DNA of 64,000 nucleotides from JAWKXU01 sp964468045 (GCA_964468045.1 CAYXTO010000005.1:62001-126000); one strand, 5' to 3'; positions 54,101-60,704 are shown, counted from the stretch's first letter. A program made the numbers and translations. Notes: generated from the letters alone by a model not told the origin.

Positions 54101-57100
54101 GGGCAGCGGCACAGATGCTCGCGCCGGGTTCGCTGTCCTGGTCGATGCGATTGGTGAGCGGCGCCGACTTGGGCTCCGCCGACAGCCGCACGCTTGTGGC
54201 CGCGTCTCATCTGACGGATCGGGGCGACATGATCCTCGATGCGCCGGGCAAGATCGGCGCACAACGCCAAATCTCTCCGATCTCGGTGATCCGTACCGGC
54301 ACGGGCGATCTCGAACTGCTGGCGGGTGGCAGCTACATCCAGCGCTCGCTGTTCGGCATCTATACCGCTGGAACGCAGATCGATGACGGCGCGGCCTGGG
54401 ATGTCGAACGGGCGCGGCAGTGGGATGGCACGCTGCTTGGCGGGGGCAACGAAGCCTATGAGGCGACGTTGGATGCACGGCGCATGTTCATGACGACGGG
54501 CGGTGGCGACCTTCGGCTGACCGCGCAGGGAGATGTGCGCAGCTATATCGAGCATGTGGCATTCACCCCCAAGACGAGTGCGGACATCGGCCAGTGGCTC
54601 TGGCGTCAGGGCGGTTCCGGACCGGACCAGTCCATCGCCTGGGGTGTCAATTTCGGTCAATATTATTTCAATCCGTTCACCTCTGCTGTGGAATTCACCG
54701 GCTTTTCCGGCCTGGGTACGCTTGGTGGCGGGAATATCAGGATAGAAGCGGGCGGCGATGTCGGCTCGACCAGCAACATCCTCGAATATGACTCGCAAAC
54801 CATGACCGACGGCCTGGCGGTCGCCATTGGTTCGAGCGGACGGATCGATGCGTCCGGCCGGTTGCTTCAGGAGGGCGGCGGCAATTTGTCGCTCACGGCG
54901 GGAGGCCGGATCAACACCGGCCTGAATGACCGGCGCGCCAATCCTGATGCCAGTGGCATGATCGCCAATCTGCGCGGGGAAATCGATGTCCGCGCCGGTG
55001 CGATCGGCCAGACGCAGGTGACGGGCTATGGTGTCAACCCTAATGGGGATCCCCGTCCGGTGGACGTTACGCAACCGTCCGCTATCATTGCCTACTCACC
55101 GCTTCTGATTTCGCTGGGCGACGCTCATGCGCGGCTGTCGGCACGCGGTAACCTCACAGTTGCGAACGGCAGAGATCCAGGACGCATGGCGCTGGTCGGC
55201 GGACAAACCGCTGCGGGTGAGGGACCGACGACCGGGACGACGTCGTTCAGCTTATGGACCGATCGCAGCGGTACGGACCTGTTCTCGGCCGGAGGCGATA
55301 TCGTGTGGTCCTCAATCGCCCGGTCCGAATCCTCGCTCCCGACCTACAGCCCTGGCCGCTTCACGGCGGTCGCCGCCGGCGGCTCGATCGCGATCCGCGA
55401 CGAACTCATCCTCGCACCCTCGCGGCAGGGCACGCTGGAACTGCTGGCCCGCGATCATCTGATCGGGGGAGAAGGAGGACGTGTGGCCATGTCCGGCGCC
55501 ACGCAGGATCGCATCGCGACACCGTTCAATCCGCTATGGGTGCTGGACGGACCCAATGGCCGCGTGAGCAATGCGTTCCTTGAATTCGGGCATCTGGACG
55601 GTGCCTTGTACGATGTCACAAGCGGCGCGATCCTGTTCGCCTTCGCTCCCGACACTGCTGGCAATCTGCCGATGGACTCCACGGACCCGATCCGCCTTTA
55701 TGCGCTGACCGGCGACATCAATATCCGTGGGGGTCGTGCGCACCAGGATATCTACAATACCGAGACATACTGGATCGTCTCGCGGCCGACCCAGGTGCGC
55801 GCCGGTCGTGATATCGTTGGCAGCAGTCTTCTGATGCTCAATCGGAACGCAAACGACATTTCGGTCGTCCGCGCCGGCCGCGACATATTGAACAGCAGCT
55901 TCCGGATCGGTGGGCCCGGTCTTCTCGATGTCGCCGCCGGTCGCAACATCTATCAGGCCTATACGGAAGGCGGCTCGGTCTTTCCGGCGCAGAGGGATCA
56001 GAATCTCGGCGTCTTCCAGAGCCTTGGGTCGCTTATTCCCGGCGACACCCGCCCGGGCGCCGGCATCAGCCTCTCGGCGGGGCTCGGCCAGGACGGACCT
56101 GATCTCGCAGGCTTTGCCGCGCGCTATCTCGACCCCGCCAATCTCGCCGATCCCGAACGGCCGCTAGCCGATCAGCCGGGCAAGGTGGTCAAGACCTATG
56201 AGCGGGAACTGCGCGATTGGCTGCGCTCGCGCTATGGCTTCGAGGGTGGGCAGGAAGAAGCACTCACCAGGTTCGATGCCTTGTCCGCGGAGGAACGCGG
56301 TATCTTCCTTCGGTCCGTCTACTATGAGGAACTGCGTCTAGCGGGGCGCGAATATAACAACCCCGACAGCCGCCGTTTCGGTTCCTATCTTCGGGGGCGC
56401 GACGCGATCGCCAGCTTCCTCCCCGGAATGGGCGAAGGAGATGAGCAAGGCGACTATCAGGGATCGATCACCTTCCTTGAAGCCGCCGGCACCCACACCT
56501 ATGCCGGCGGAGATATCCAGGTGCTGGCGCCGGGCGGCGGTCTGATCCTTGGTGCGGACGGCGTTGCGCCACCCTCTACCACCGGCTTGCTGACGCAAGG
56601 CCGCGGCGATATCGAGGTGTTCACGCGCGAGAGCGTCCTGCTCGGCCTGTCGCGGGTGTTCACGACGTTCGGTGGCGGTATCACCATGTGGTCGGTCGAG
56701 GGGGACATCAACGCTGGCCGGGGTTCGAAGACAAGCCTGGTCTATACGCCGCCGCGCCGGATCTACGACAGCTATGGCAATGTCAGCCTGTCGCCGCAGG
56801 TGCCTACGTCGGGAGCCGGCATCGCAACGCTCAATCCGATTCCCGAGGTCGAGCCGGGCGATATCGACTTGATCGCGCCGCTCGGCACGATCGACGCGGG
56901 CGAAGCGGGCATTCGCGTGTCAGGCAATATCAACCTTGCTGCGCTCCAGGTGCTCAACGCCGCGAACATCAAGATCCAGGGCGAAGCGTCGGGCATCCCG
57001 GTTGTTGCGGCCGTCAACACCGGTGCCTTGACCTCGGCGTCATCGGCGGCGAGCGCGGTTGCTAACCAGGCAGCTGAACTTGCCGAGCGAGCGCGGCCGC

Positions 57101-57165
57101 AGGTGCGGACCGAAGTCCCTGTCATCGTGCAGGTCCGTCTGCTGGGCTTCGGCGAGCAGCCCTGA
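45184..57165 (+). CDS. Giant filamentous-haemagglutinin-like TpsA exoprotein
   Basis: 3993 residues from the ATG at 45184 (GGAG 8 bases upstream). A signal peptide (LLIGASLSAILLTGVAQA) is followed by a coiled-coil-prone Gln/Ala stretch, then the TPS secretion domain (about 115-250, with the conserved LILNQNGVLFGG near 201). Thousands of residues of beta-helix repeats follow. The last about 270 residues match the DUF3739 end of alphaproteobacterial haemagglutinins (YNNPDSRRFGSYLRGRDAI, GDIDLIAPLGTIDAGEAGIR). It would be exported by the TpsB protein encoded upstream and displayed or released as an adhesin. No C-terminal toxin module is seen. Three RGD tripeptides occur. Confidence 0.93.
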   Translation: MTSNRTLRNKLLIGASLSAILLTGVAQAKSEGGGWSGGRGGSVDPAVVAARVAQDQALKQAQTSSATQRALEAFRRQAQTRVQMQDAQVQARIAAQQAINNVANGLKPGGLQAAPEIAIDPNLWVGADGPQQSAGKDGRTNVTVDQTEQKAILTWDSFNVGRETDLTFNQQASDWVVLNRVRDAAPSQIHGSVNAKGTVLILNQNGVLFGGASSVNVRNLVASTANITDSQFLTNGIYSQLSGDYIPSFTGAGGKITVEAGAQIKTHSPESVTTSGGYVLLMGTEVTNAGSITTPKGQTLLSAGDDFIVRRGYGTEENKYSTTRGNEVRGLIGADSASGMVINSGLIEAAQGDITLAGRTIRQDGVALATTSVNQRGTIHLLNSASDADGSVTLGKDSLTTILPELEAKDAALDAQRDALIKESQTANINRTTTTNGGFDDRSLLSDRLDQSRVEIVSGGDVLFEGGSQTSAQGGQVAVQANNGRITVADGARIDVSGVMGVALDMESNSILVNVQGNELRDSPANRDNDRLKSQDIWIDVRDLVLLPSGTGGYESDRWYTKGGLLEVGGWLGNTAHGIGEWTAVGGTITLAAKEVVARKGATFDISGGSLDYAAGWVNSTRVLGEDGKLYDVGTAPAGMKMLAWGDAFIRKHDRWGEQYTQVWSHPLGGARSSRRWSDGYSVGRDAGNLILSAPTVIMEADILAEAFNGERQSVARVEGSADGYKLGQDQVARAGALTIGNVNAVGFDTPHVSRVVIGSFAPIDGEAGAPLPADREATTLLDADLVNGYGLGALTIVSGDSITIEKALTMADGAALNLVAGDVAVDADITIRGGTVTATNRAMVAAPGSTELSSVILFRDGKANFDLGNGAAIDLSGIWTNERKDGRDARALAHVDGGNLSVRMVEGSVRLGEGSTVDLSSGAALLAEGIFRGGRGGDLTLVANEARAGLVSSPVGTELVLNGTIHAEGVVGGGKLTLQSPSPVVFGENAVLEGGFLEAGVELPADVILAEPITLPAGAKLPFDVTVEFSDLRPGVPAPQPTGMLQPVIIEADWVVPGGIFRVRVNDSQNVFPGGVIPAGSSILIQGSIPQGFVLPADAFPQGIPVLPYSAVVKAGEIAPVDVAVAAGRVLARGSRFDQPIQFTAATRLDAGLLKSGFSDYDITSHAGLVVAPGVELTVETPVLRPTAETFAAASGSSSRSIMESWTPPAFMENPQAGRFEQRAGASLSLRGTSLEVGTGARITVDPGQAVRLAAAQQMVVDGTVVAPGGNIALVSEPVGTINALASNPPGQSIWVGENARLDAAGRAWTARDTQGRRYGIAQDGGAIRIGLEDYDRVDGDLLDATRAMVVIREGAILDASGAGVTIDVAEAIPSSPREVRLAGDGGLIQIGSMTGIVNDGTMRGAAGGEGAAGGRLNIVLESDRVAMRAVRTLTITQTHVESGLAADATPDTALPGSFVGTARVSVEDIEAGGFGSLDLWSRDVIEFDGNVDLSMRESLALRRGLLSVSEATPQARVTLSAPHVLLAGKVAVIGGPGEDGLPPPPMAGLISAPTHGNGYSGYGPASSNAAQLAISADLIDVTDDVFFGGSGNAYLPDAQGQLVLTDIDRFGFDHVDIASRGDIRFTDGLLSTAGNMTLTASQIYPSTHAKGEIYAGVDNLNQDQFDADRWLKIRSNGLTPNMPYSVFGELYLRAPTIDQGGIVRAPLGRVVFGSTPNIYAPSGPFQYDVVLRDGSITSTSAAGLLMPYGGTADGLKYFFDGAEVNFDDLAELGDEGVKIGVQMGQSRVTSEAGSVIDVSGGGELTGAGFFTGRGGSLDVLRTALANISPAYSFSSPDAEVYAIVPSMNGAYAPISPDAGAGMPRIGQQITITESVPGLPAGTYTLMPSTYALLPGAFRVELGGTSTRTFSAIGMPTGMLQTTGYLGTANTGVRDALPTRLSLMAAKDVRSFSQYNETGYAAFAIANAARFGSPTPRLERDAQNLQFDFGTWQGDVLDLKGEVRMAGADNGAAGNLFLTGAGPIEIKTRGTEASEGFTSVDSEDLALIKAGILTVGGIFSLRDGQAAPELGSYLLGPRVVFQAGQNEVVVRDGARLSAGQIFLTSLDRVTVDGGAVIEAVATGARAIDSAHGYIFSDTTDLRSSTGGAILGVSSGDVRFTAPTVSSDPSSVPTTAISIGDGAILRTPGSILFSTNGELTLGEAELNARYLTLTSPGIHIGTAESFARADAAGVLGSGVRLSQSLLERLVTPTAPGQIAIERLTLNAGSSINMLGNVAIDLAGTDTQLMLETPALYGWGEEGETARIAAGTVIWSGVATGAGAPTSPYVSARPGSVMPGGSGTGHGTLTIDAERIELGYAPYAQPQDQVELDRLALGFSTVNLLASDHITANHRGSLSVYASGTDAESYAGGDLNIVAPVLTGGEGSFARYRAGGNVTLTAPAGAPASDLSAFKALGAEVRLAGESVRVDTAVALPSGRLVLDAQSGITLTDRAVVDLSGRTTQFFDVTRHSWGGDLVMETATGAIDQAVGSIIDVSASGNDAGTIQATAMGTDGAVRLAGILRGSASEDYVSGGISVRARALDGFTALNERLNTGGFFEARGFVVGSGDLVIGDEVRAHRVSISADGGSLTVNGRIDASGARPGEIRLAARDDLVLTNGAVLDVRSTQLQIDGRGAAIEAANRGHVELTTAHGSVSLASGTTIDMRSADDVARGRLEINVPRIGGDNVAVDAATGVTIRGAESIAVNAFRSYAPEDGRINQDYLDIIHGDSTAFIDAALANEVVGSRLAGLAAYGDAFHLRPGVEIRSTTPDGELVVDGDIDLSGYRYGPDADPALRGSGEPGVVTIRAGGDLKIEGSITDGFAPPPATPDDSFFHLVPGETVTTPGGTTRPDDWLIEVDLTILEDWTVPDTPFYQNFLGYVYDTNWNYYGPGQTIPAGTTLIAWNTILEANTPLPAYATVSPDTYEPGRVWAAAQMLAPGSLSWSMRLVSGADLGSADSRTLVAASHLTDRGDMILDAPGKIGAQRQISPISVIRTGTGDLELLAGGSYIQRSLFGIYTAGTQIDDGAAWDVERARQWDGTLLGGGNEAYEATLDARRMFMTTGGGDLRLTAQGDVRSYIEHVAFTPKTSADIGQWLWRQGGSGPDQSIAWGVNFGQYYFNPFTSAVEFTGFSGLGTLGGGNIRIEAGGDVGSTSNILEYDSQTMTDGLAVAIGSSGRIDASGRLLQEGGGNLSLTAGGRINTGLNDRRANPDASGMIANLRGEIDVRAGAIGQTQVTGYGVNPNGDPRPVDVTQPSAIIAYSPLLISLGDAHARLSARGNLTVANGRDPGRMALVGGQTAAGEGPTTGTTSFSLWTDRSGTDLFSAGGDIVWSSIARSESSLPTYSPGRFTAVAAGGSIAIRDELILAPSRQGTLELLARDHLIGGEGGRVAMSGATQDRIATPFNPLWVLDGPNGRVSNAFLEFGHLDGALYDVTSGAILFAFAPDTAGNLPMDSTDPIRLYALTGDINIRGGRAHQDIYNTETYWIVSRPTQVRAGRDIVGSSLLMLNRNANDISVVRAGRDILNSSFRIGGPGLLDVAAGRNIYQAYTEGGSVFPAQRDQNLGVFQSLGSLIPGDTRPGAGISLSAGLGQDGPDLAGFAARYLDPANLADPERPLADQPGKVVKTYERELRDWLRSRYGFEGGQEEALTRFDALSAEERGIFLRSVYYEELRLAGREYNNPDSRRFGSYLRGRDAIASFLPGMGEGDEQGDYQGSITFLEAAGTHTYAGGDIQVLAPGGGLILGADGVAPPSTTGLLTQGRGDIEVFTRESVLLGLSRVFTTFGGGITMWSVEGDINAGRGSKTSLVYTPPRRIYDSYGNVSLSPQVPTSGAGIATLNPIPEVEPGDIDLIAPLGTIDAGEAGIRVSGNINLAALQVLNAANIKIQGEASGIPVVAAVNTGALTSASSAASAVANQAAELAERARPQVRTEVPVIVQVRLLGFGEQP

Positions 57166-57173
57166 GCGAACAC

Positions 57174-57237
57174 GAACGGCTCCAGCGCCGTTCGCCTCAC
57201 CGGGATGGCGCCCTCCCACGCCATCCCGGGCCAGATT
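57174..57237 (+). terminator. Tandem hairpins after the TpsA gene
   Basis: A 7-bp stem (GAACGGC/GCCGTTC) at 57174-57193 and a 10-bp stem (CGGGATGGCG/CGCCATCCCG) at 57201-57228. The second is followed by GGCCAGATTTTC. They lie in the 91-base gap before sapC and may reduce readthrough. Confidence 0.6.
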
Positions 57238-57256
57238 TTCAAGAAGTGAGATCATC

Positions 57257-58126
57257 ATGTCCGAGACCAACGAGGCGGCCCGCGGGAACGACCTGCCGCT
57301 GCCGCTATTCTACAAGGCGGTTGAGCCGCTTCATGCCGCCACTCATGCCACCTGGCGGCTGAGAGGCGGTGACGCGGCATTCGCCGCCGAGACGCCGTTC
57401 GTCCCGATCGTCGCGGGCGAGCTGGCTGCGGCCGCCCGCGATTATCCGGTCGTGTTCGCCGCCGACAGCGCGCAGCCGCTCGCCATTCTTGGCCTGGAGC
57501 GCAAAAACCTGTTCGTCGAGGATGGGCGCTGGGAGCGCGACACCTATGTGCCGGCCTATGTGCGGCGCTATCCGTTCGTGTTCGTGTTGACCGACGAACC
57601 CAGGGGGGCGGCGCTCGCGATCGACAGCGGGTCCGAGCGGGTGGTGACTGAGAGCGAGGAAGGCGCGGCGCTGTTCGAGAACGGCCAGCGGAGTGAACTC
57701 ACCCGCCAGGCCTTGGAATTCTGCGCGGCGTTCGGGCGCGATGCCGAACTGACCACTTTGTTCACCACGGCTCTGCGGGAAAAGGATCTGCTGATCGACC
57801 GCCGCGCGGATGCGACCTTGCCCGACGGCCGAAAATTCGGCCTCGACGGATTCCAGATCGTCGACGCCGAGAAGTTCGCCGCCCTCGACGATGCGACCAT
57901 CGTCGCCTGGCAGCGCCAGGGCCTTCTCGCGCTGGTGCACCATCACCTCGCTTCACTGGACCGCTTCCGGGCGCTGCTCGATCGCCAGGCCGCACATGGC
58001 GTCACGCAATCGTCATCGGCCGATGCTTCCGATGCGGCGAATGCGAAGACACCCGACACCGATTCCGCGCAAGCTCCGGAACCTGTCGCAGTCCCCGCAC
58101 CCCAGACCAAAGCCAAGAAAGCCTGA
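57257..58126 (+). CDS. SapC-family protein
   Basis: 289 residues. The SapC pattern is visible from about residue 10: LFYKAVEPLHAATHATWRLR, PFVPIVAGELAAAARDYPVV, RRYPFVFVLTDEPRGAALAI and the C-terminal FGLDGFQIVDAEKFAALDDA. SapC was first described with S-layer protein secretion in Campylobacter; its biochemical role is unsettled. The protein lacks a signal peptide, so it acts in the cytoplasm. The 40-residue tail is Ala/Pro/Asp-rich. It directly follows the giant exoprotein gene, consistent with a role in surface-protein handling. Confidence 0.85.
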   Translation: MSETNEAARGNDLPLPLFYKAVEPLHAATHATWRLRGGDAAFAAETPFVPIVAGELAAAARDYPVVFAADSAQPLAILGLERKNLFVEDGRWERDTYVPAYVRRYPFVFVLTDEPRGAALAIDSGSERVVTESEEGAALFENGQRSELTRQALEFCAAFGRDAELTTLFTTALREKDLLIDRRADATLPDGRKFGLDGFQIVDAEKFAALDDATIVAWQRQGLLALVHHHLASLDRFRALLDRQAAHGVTQSSSADASDAANAKTPDTDSAQAPEPVAVPAPQTKAKKA

Positions 58127-58129
58127 TCG

Positions 58130-58777
58130 ATGAAATCCACCCTCTCCCTTACGCCCGCCCTCCTGCTCGCGCTCGCAACCGCCCTTCCGGCCACCGCCTC
58201 CGCGCAAACGGTCGGCGGCGCCCCGGCTGCGGCAGCGCCTGCGGGCCAGCCTCAAGGGCAACCGCTCGGAGGCCCGGTTGTGCCGGGCGTCTGCCTGCTG
58301 TCGCGCGAGGCGATCTTCGCCAATGCCGCGGTCGGCAAGGCGGCGTCGGCACGCCTTCAGGAGTTGACCCGCGCGGCGCAGACGCAGATCGACGGCCAGC
58401 GCCCCGCCATCGAGACCGAGGCCAAGGCGCTCGAAGGCCAGCCCGACAACGCCGCGAACAAGCAGAAGCGCGAGGCGCTTGCCGTTCGCTGGCAGGCGTT
58501 GCAGACGCAGGCGGCGCACACCAGCCGCGAGATCGAGGCGACCCGCGCCAAGGCGCTGGAGCGCATCGCCAATGAGGCACAGCCGGTGATCGCGCAGGTC
58601 TATGGCCAGAAGAAGTGCGGCTTGCTGTTCGATCGCGGCGCGGCGCTCGGCGGCAATTTCGCCAATGATCTCACCGGCGATGTTGTGCGCGGCCTCGACG
58701 CGAAGATGCAGACGATCAGCTTCGAGCGCGAGCGACTGCCGCAGCAGCCGCAGCCTGCCGCAGCGGCGCAGCGCTGA
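58130..58777 (+). CDS. OmpH/Skp-like periplasmic chaperone
   Basis: 215 residues starting 4 bases after sapC. A signal peptide (ALLLALATALPATASA) precedes a Gly/Pro/Ala segment, then a long helical coiled coil typical of Skp/OmpH (ANAAVGKAASARLQELTRAA through TSREIEATRAKALERIANEA), and a C-terminal beta part with KKCGLLFDRGAAL. Skp holds unfolded outer-membrane and exported proteins in the periplasm. Here it may serve the 400-kDa TpsA or the TpsB/porin barrels. Two Cys may pair. Confidence 0.82.
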   Translation: MKSTLSLTPALLLALATALPATASAQTVGGAPAAAAPAGQPQGQPLGGPVVPGVCLLSREAIFANAAVGKAASARLQELTRAAQTQIDGQRPAIETEAKALEGQPDNAANKQKREALAVRWQALQTQAAHTSREIEATRAKALERIANEAQPVIAQVYGQKKCGLLFDRGAALGGNFANDLTGDVVRGLDAKMQTISFERERLPQQPQPAAAAQR

Positions 58778-58799
58778 ACCGAGTCAGGGAGGTGGCACG

Positions 58800-58988
58800 A
58801 TGCTGATGGGGATTGCTTTGCTCGCCGCAGGGATCGTCATCGGTGCCGTACTGACCGCGATCGTGGCGGCGGGGGTTTTCGGGATATTGCATACCGAGGC
58901 CGTCCGGATCGTCGACACGCATCTGGCGGGCATTCCCCTGCCTAATGGCGCGCCCATCGTGACGATGCGCAGGGCCGGCGATGACTGA
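58800..58988 (+). CDS. Very small membrane protein (62 residues)
   Basis: Starts MLMGIALLAAGIVIGAVLTA with GGGAGG upstream. A Gly-rich hydrophobic helix of about 25 residues is followed by a polar tail (EAVRIVDTHLAGIPLPNGAP). It overlaps the next tiny gene by 8 bases. It belongs to the plus-strand series with OmpH and SapC. No family is recognised. Confidence 0.55.
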   Translation: MLMGIALLAAGIVIGAVLTAIVAAGVFGILHTEAVRIVDTHLAGIPLPNGAPIVTMRRAGDD

Positions 58989-59178
58989 AGGTCGCGCGCG
59001 GCGCGGACTTGCCGGCTGGGCAAAGGCTATCCTGGTTTCGCACGGCGACGTGATGGCCGAACAGGCGCGCCTGCGCGCGTTGAAGCGCGCCCGGCCAATC
59101 GGCCCCGCAGAGGCGTGGATATTCAGGATGGTCGTGCCCGGCGCTGCAATCATGGTGACGATCCTGTGTTTGGAGTGA
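58981..59178 (+). CDS. Very small membrane protein (65 residues)
   Basis: Begins MTEGRARRGLAGWAKAILVS and ends in a hydrophobic segment (FRMVVPGAAIMVTILCLE), so it looks tail-anchored. The ATG lies within the end of the preceding small gene. The middle is basic and helical. No family is recognised; it may pair with the preceding small membrane protein. Confidence 0.5.
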   Translation: MTEGRARRGLAGWAKAILVSHGDVMAEQARLRALKRARPIGPAEAWIFRMVVPGAAIMVTILCLE

Positions 59179-59182
59179 CGTG

Positions 59183-59830
59183 ATGCCTGGTCCAATGTCC
59201 CGCCGCTCGCGGCTTGCCCGGATCGCCTGGAAACTGGCCTCGGCCATGGGACTTGGCGCGGCGGCGGTAGCCTCGCCGGCGTCCGCGCAGAGCGTGTCGC
59301 CGCAAGAGGCTCCCGCCGAATGGCTGGCCTATGCCGATTATGCGACGACGACGATCACCAAATGGCTTGAAGCGACAAGCGATCCCGCCACCCGCCTTCG
59401 CGCCTATCTCGATGGAACGCGGACAGCGCCCGACCAGCCGACGGCGCCGCTGCGCCTCAAGGTGTGGATCGGTGCGGATGGGACGGTGTCTCGCATTGAG
59501 CATACGCCGTTCGCGCATGCGGAGGCCAATGCCGATCTCAAGGCGCTGATCGTCGGCGGTCTGTTCGATGTCTCTCCGCCCGAGGACATGCTGCTGCCCT
59601 TGCGCATCCTGGTGCAGTTGCCACCGGCGCCGCCCGGTGAAGGCGCGCAGACCGCGCTCGACGAGGCCAATCGGAAGCTCCTCCCGTCACCGGCGGAGCC
59701 GCGCCCGGCGACGGATGCCCTCGGCCTTCCTGAACGTGGCGGGGTCAACCGGCTGCTGCTGGAAGATCCGCGGGCTCGTCCCACCACCCCGCGCCCGCAG
59801 CCGCCCGTCATTCCCCGGACCCTGCACTGA
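59183..59830 (+). CDS. Periplasmic protein with TonB-C-like domain (third)
   Basis: 215 residues; the ATG at 59183 follows the previous stop by 4 bases. A signal peptide (ASAMGLGAAAVASPASA) is followed by EWLAYADYATTTITKWLEAT and a TonB_C-like domain (LRLKVWIGADGTVSRIEHTP, NADLKALIVGGLFDVSPPED). No membrane anchor or long Pro rod is present. The tail is Pro/Arg-rich. It resembles the C-terminal half of the STN protein at 34587-35363. A soluble TonB-like domain might bind the outer-membrane partner or the ExbB head. Last gene of the exoprotein region. Confidence 0.65.
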   Translation: MPGPMSRRSRLARIAWKLASAMGLGAAAVASPASAQSVSPQEAPAEWLAYADYATTTITKWLEATSDPATRLRAYLDGTRTAPDQPTAPLRLKVWIGADGTVSRIEHTPFAHAEANADLKALIVGGLFDVSPPEDMLLPLRILVQLPPAPPGEGAQTALDEANRKLLPSPAEPRPATDALGLPERGGVNRLLLEDPRARPTTPRPQPPVIPRTLH

Positions 59831-59913
59831 TCTACTTCGAAAGCGGGTGTTTCGTCCATCCAATCGGGCTATTCCCCCAGGCCCACCCATTCCAACGTGT
59901 AGAAGAGTAGAAT

Positions 59914-60189
59914 ATGACCCTGAATGATATTGCCCAGCATTTGTCCGCAACCCACGGTCTCACCAAGGCGGACGCCAAATCTTACGTCGATGCGGTGTTC
60001 GAAGCGATCGTCGCTGCGGCGGCGAAGGGCGAAGAGGTTTCGCTCGCGGCCTTTGGCAAGTTCACTGTGAAAAAGTCGCCCGAGCGCGAAGGCCGCAACC
60101 CCGCCACTGGCGATCCGATGACCATCAAGGCGGCGAACAAAGTCAGCTTCAAGCCTGCCAAGGCGTTCAAGGACCGGCTCAACGGCTGA
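59914..60189 (+). CDS. HU-family DNA-binding protein
   Basis: 91 residues with the whole HU fold: MTLNDIAQHLSATHGLTKAD, VSLAAFGKFTVKKSPEREGR and NPATGDPMTIKAANKVSFKP. HU bends and compacts DNA and helps recombination and replication. It has the standard length and the DNA-gripping arm with the NPxTG turn. A rho-independent terminator follows. Confidence 0.95.
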   Translation: MTLNDIAQHLSATHGLTKADAKSYVDAVFEAIVAAAAKGEEVSLAAFGKFTVKKSPEREGRNPATGDPMTIKAANKVSFKPAKAFKDRLNG

Positions 60190-60194
60190 TCCGT

Positions 60195-60215
60195 GAGGCC
60201 GGCTTTGCCGGCCTC
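60195..60215 (+). terminator. Terminator after the HU gene
   Basis: GAGGCCGGC and GCCGGCCTC (9 bp) surround a 3-base TTT loop six bases after the HU stop codon. A short pyrimidine-rich tail (TTCCCTGTCTT) follows. Confidence 0.7.
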
Positions 60216-60279
60216 TTCCCTGTCTTGGCGGGGCTGCATCGCCCACTATCGCGTGCAGCGCGAAGGAATGGAGCGGTTG

Positions 60280-60696
60280 ATGCCTGCGATGTCGATCGCC
60301 GACGACAGGAAGACCCTTATCATCGAGGGCGATGCGATCGACGGCATCGCCAGCTTCTATGATGAGATCAATCGCGTCTTCATGATGAGCGAGGATTGGA
60401 AGCTTCGTCCGAGTCTCGATGCCCTGAACGATCTGCTCTACGGCGGCTTTGGCGCGATTGACGGCGCCGAACCCTTCACGCTGATCTGGCGCAACATCGC
60501 GCGCAGCCGGACGGAGCTGGGGCTGGATGCGACACGAGAGCATTATCGGGCAAAACTCGACCGCCCGGATATCTACGACCGCGCGCGCATCGAAAAGGAC
60601 ATCGCGGCGCTAGAGGCTGGCACCGGGCAGACCTATTTCGAGATTGTCCGCGAGATCATCGCCGACCATCCCAATATCGAACTTCGCGAAAGCTGA
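60280..60696 (+). CDS. Barstar-like ribonuclease inhibitor
   Basis: 138 residues from the ATG at 60280 (GGAG upstream; ATG 60268 also possible). The core KTLIIEGDAIDGIASFYDEI, then SLDALNDLLYGGFG and EPFTLIWRN, matches barstar. In barstar the LDALWD acidic residues contact barnase, and here the two Asp of LDALND are kept. It is longer than Bacillus barstar (about 90 residues) because of a C-terminal helical extension. No barnase-like nuclease gene is visible nearby, so it may be an orphan immunity protein. Converges with the 60705 gene. Confidence 0.75.
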   Translation: MPAMSIADDRKTLIIEGDAIDGIASFYDEINRVFMMSEDWKLRPSLDALNDLLYGGFGAIDGAEPFTLIWRNIARSRTELGLDATREHYRAKLDRPDIYDRARIEKDIAALEAGTGQTYFEIVREIIADHPNIELRES

Positions 60697-60704
60697 GACG
60701 TGGG

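Noticed and set aside
45184..57165. RGD tripeptides in TpsA as evidence of integrin binding
   Set aside because: Three RGDs in almost 4000 residues rich in Gly, Arg and Asp are near chance, and a sphingomonad host gives no reason to expect integrin binding.
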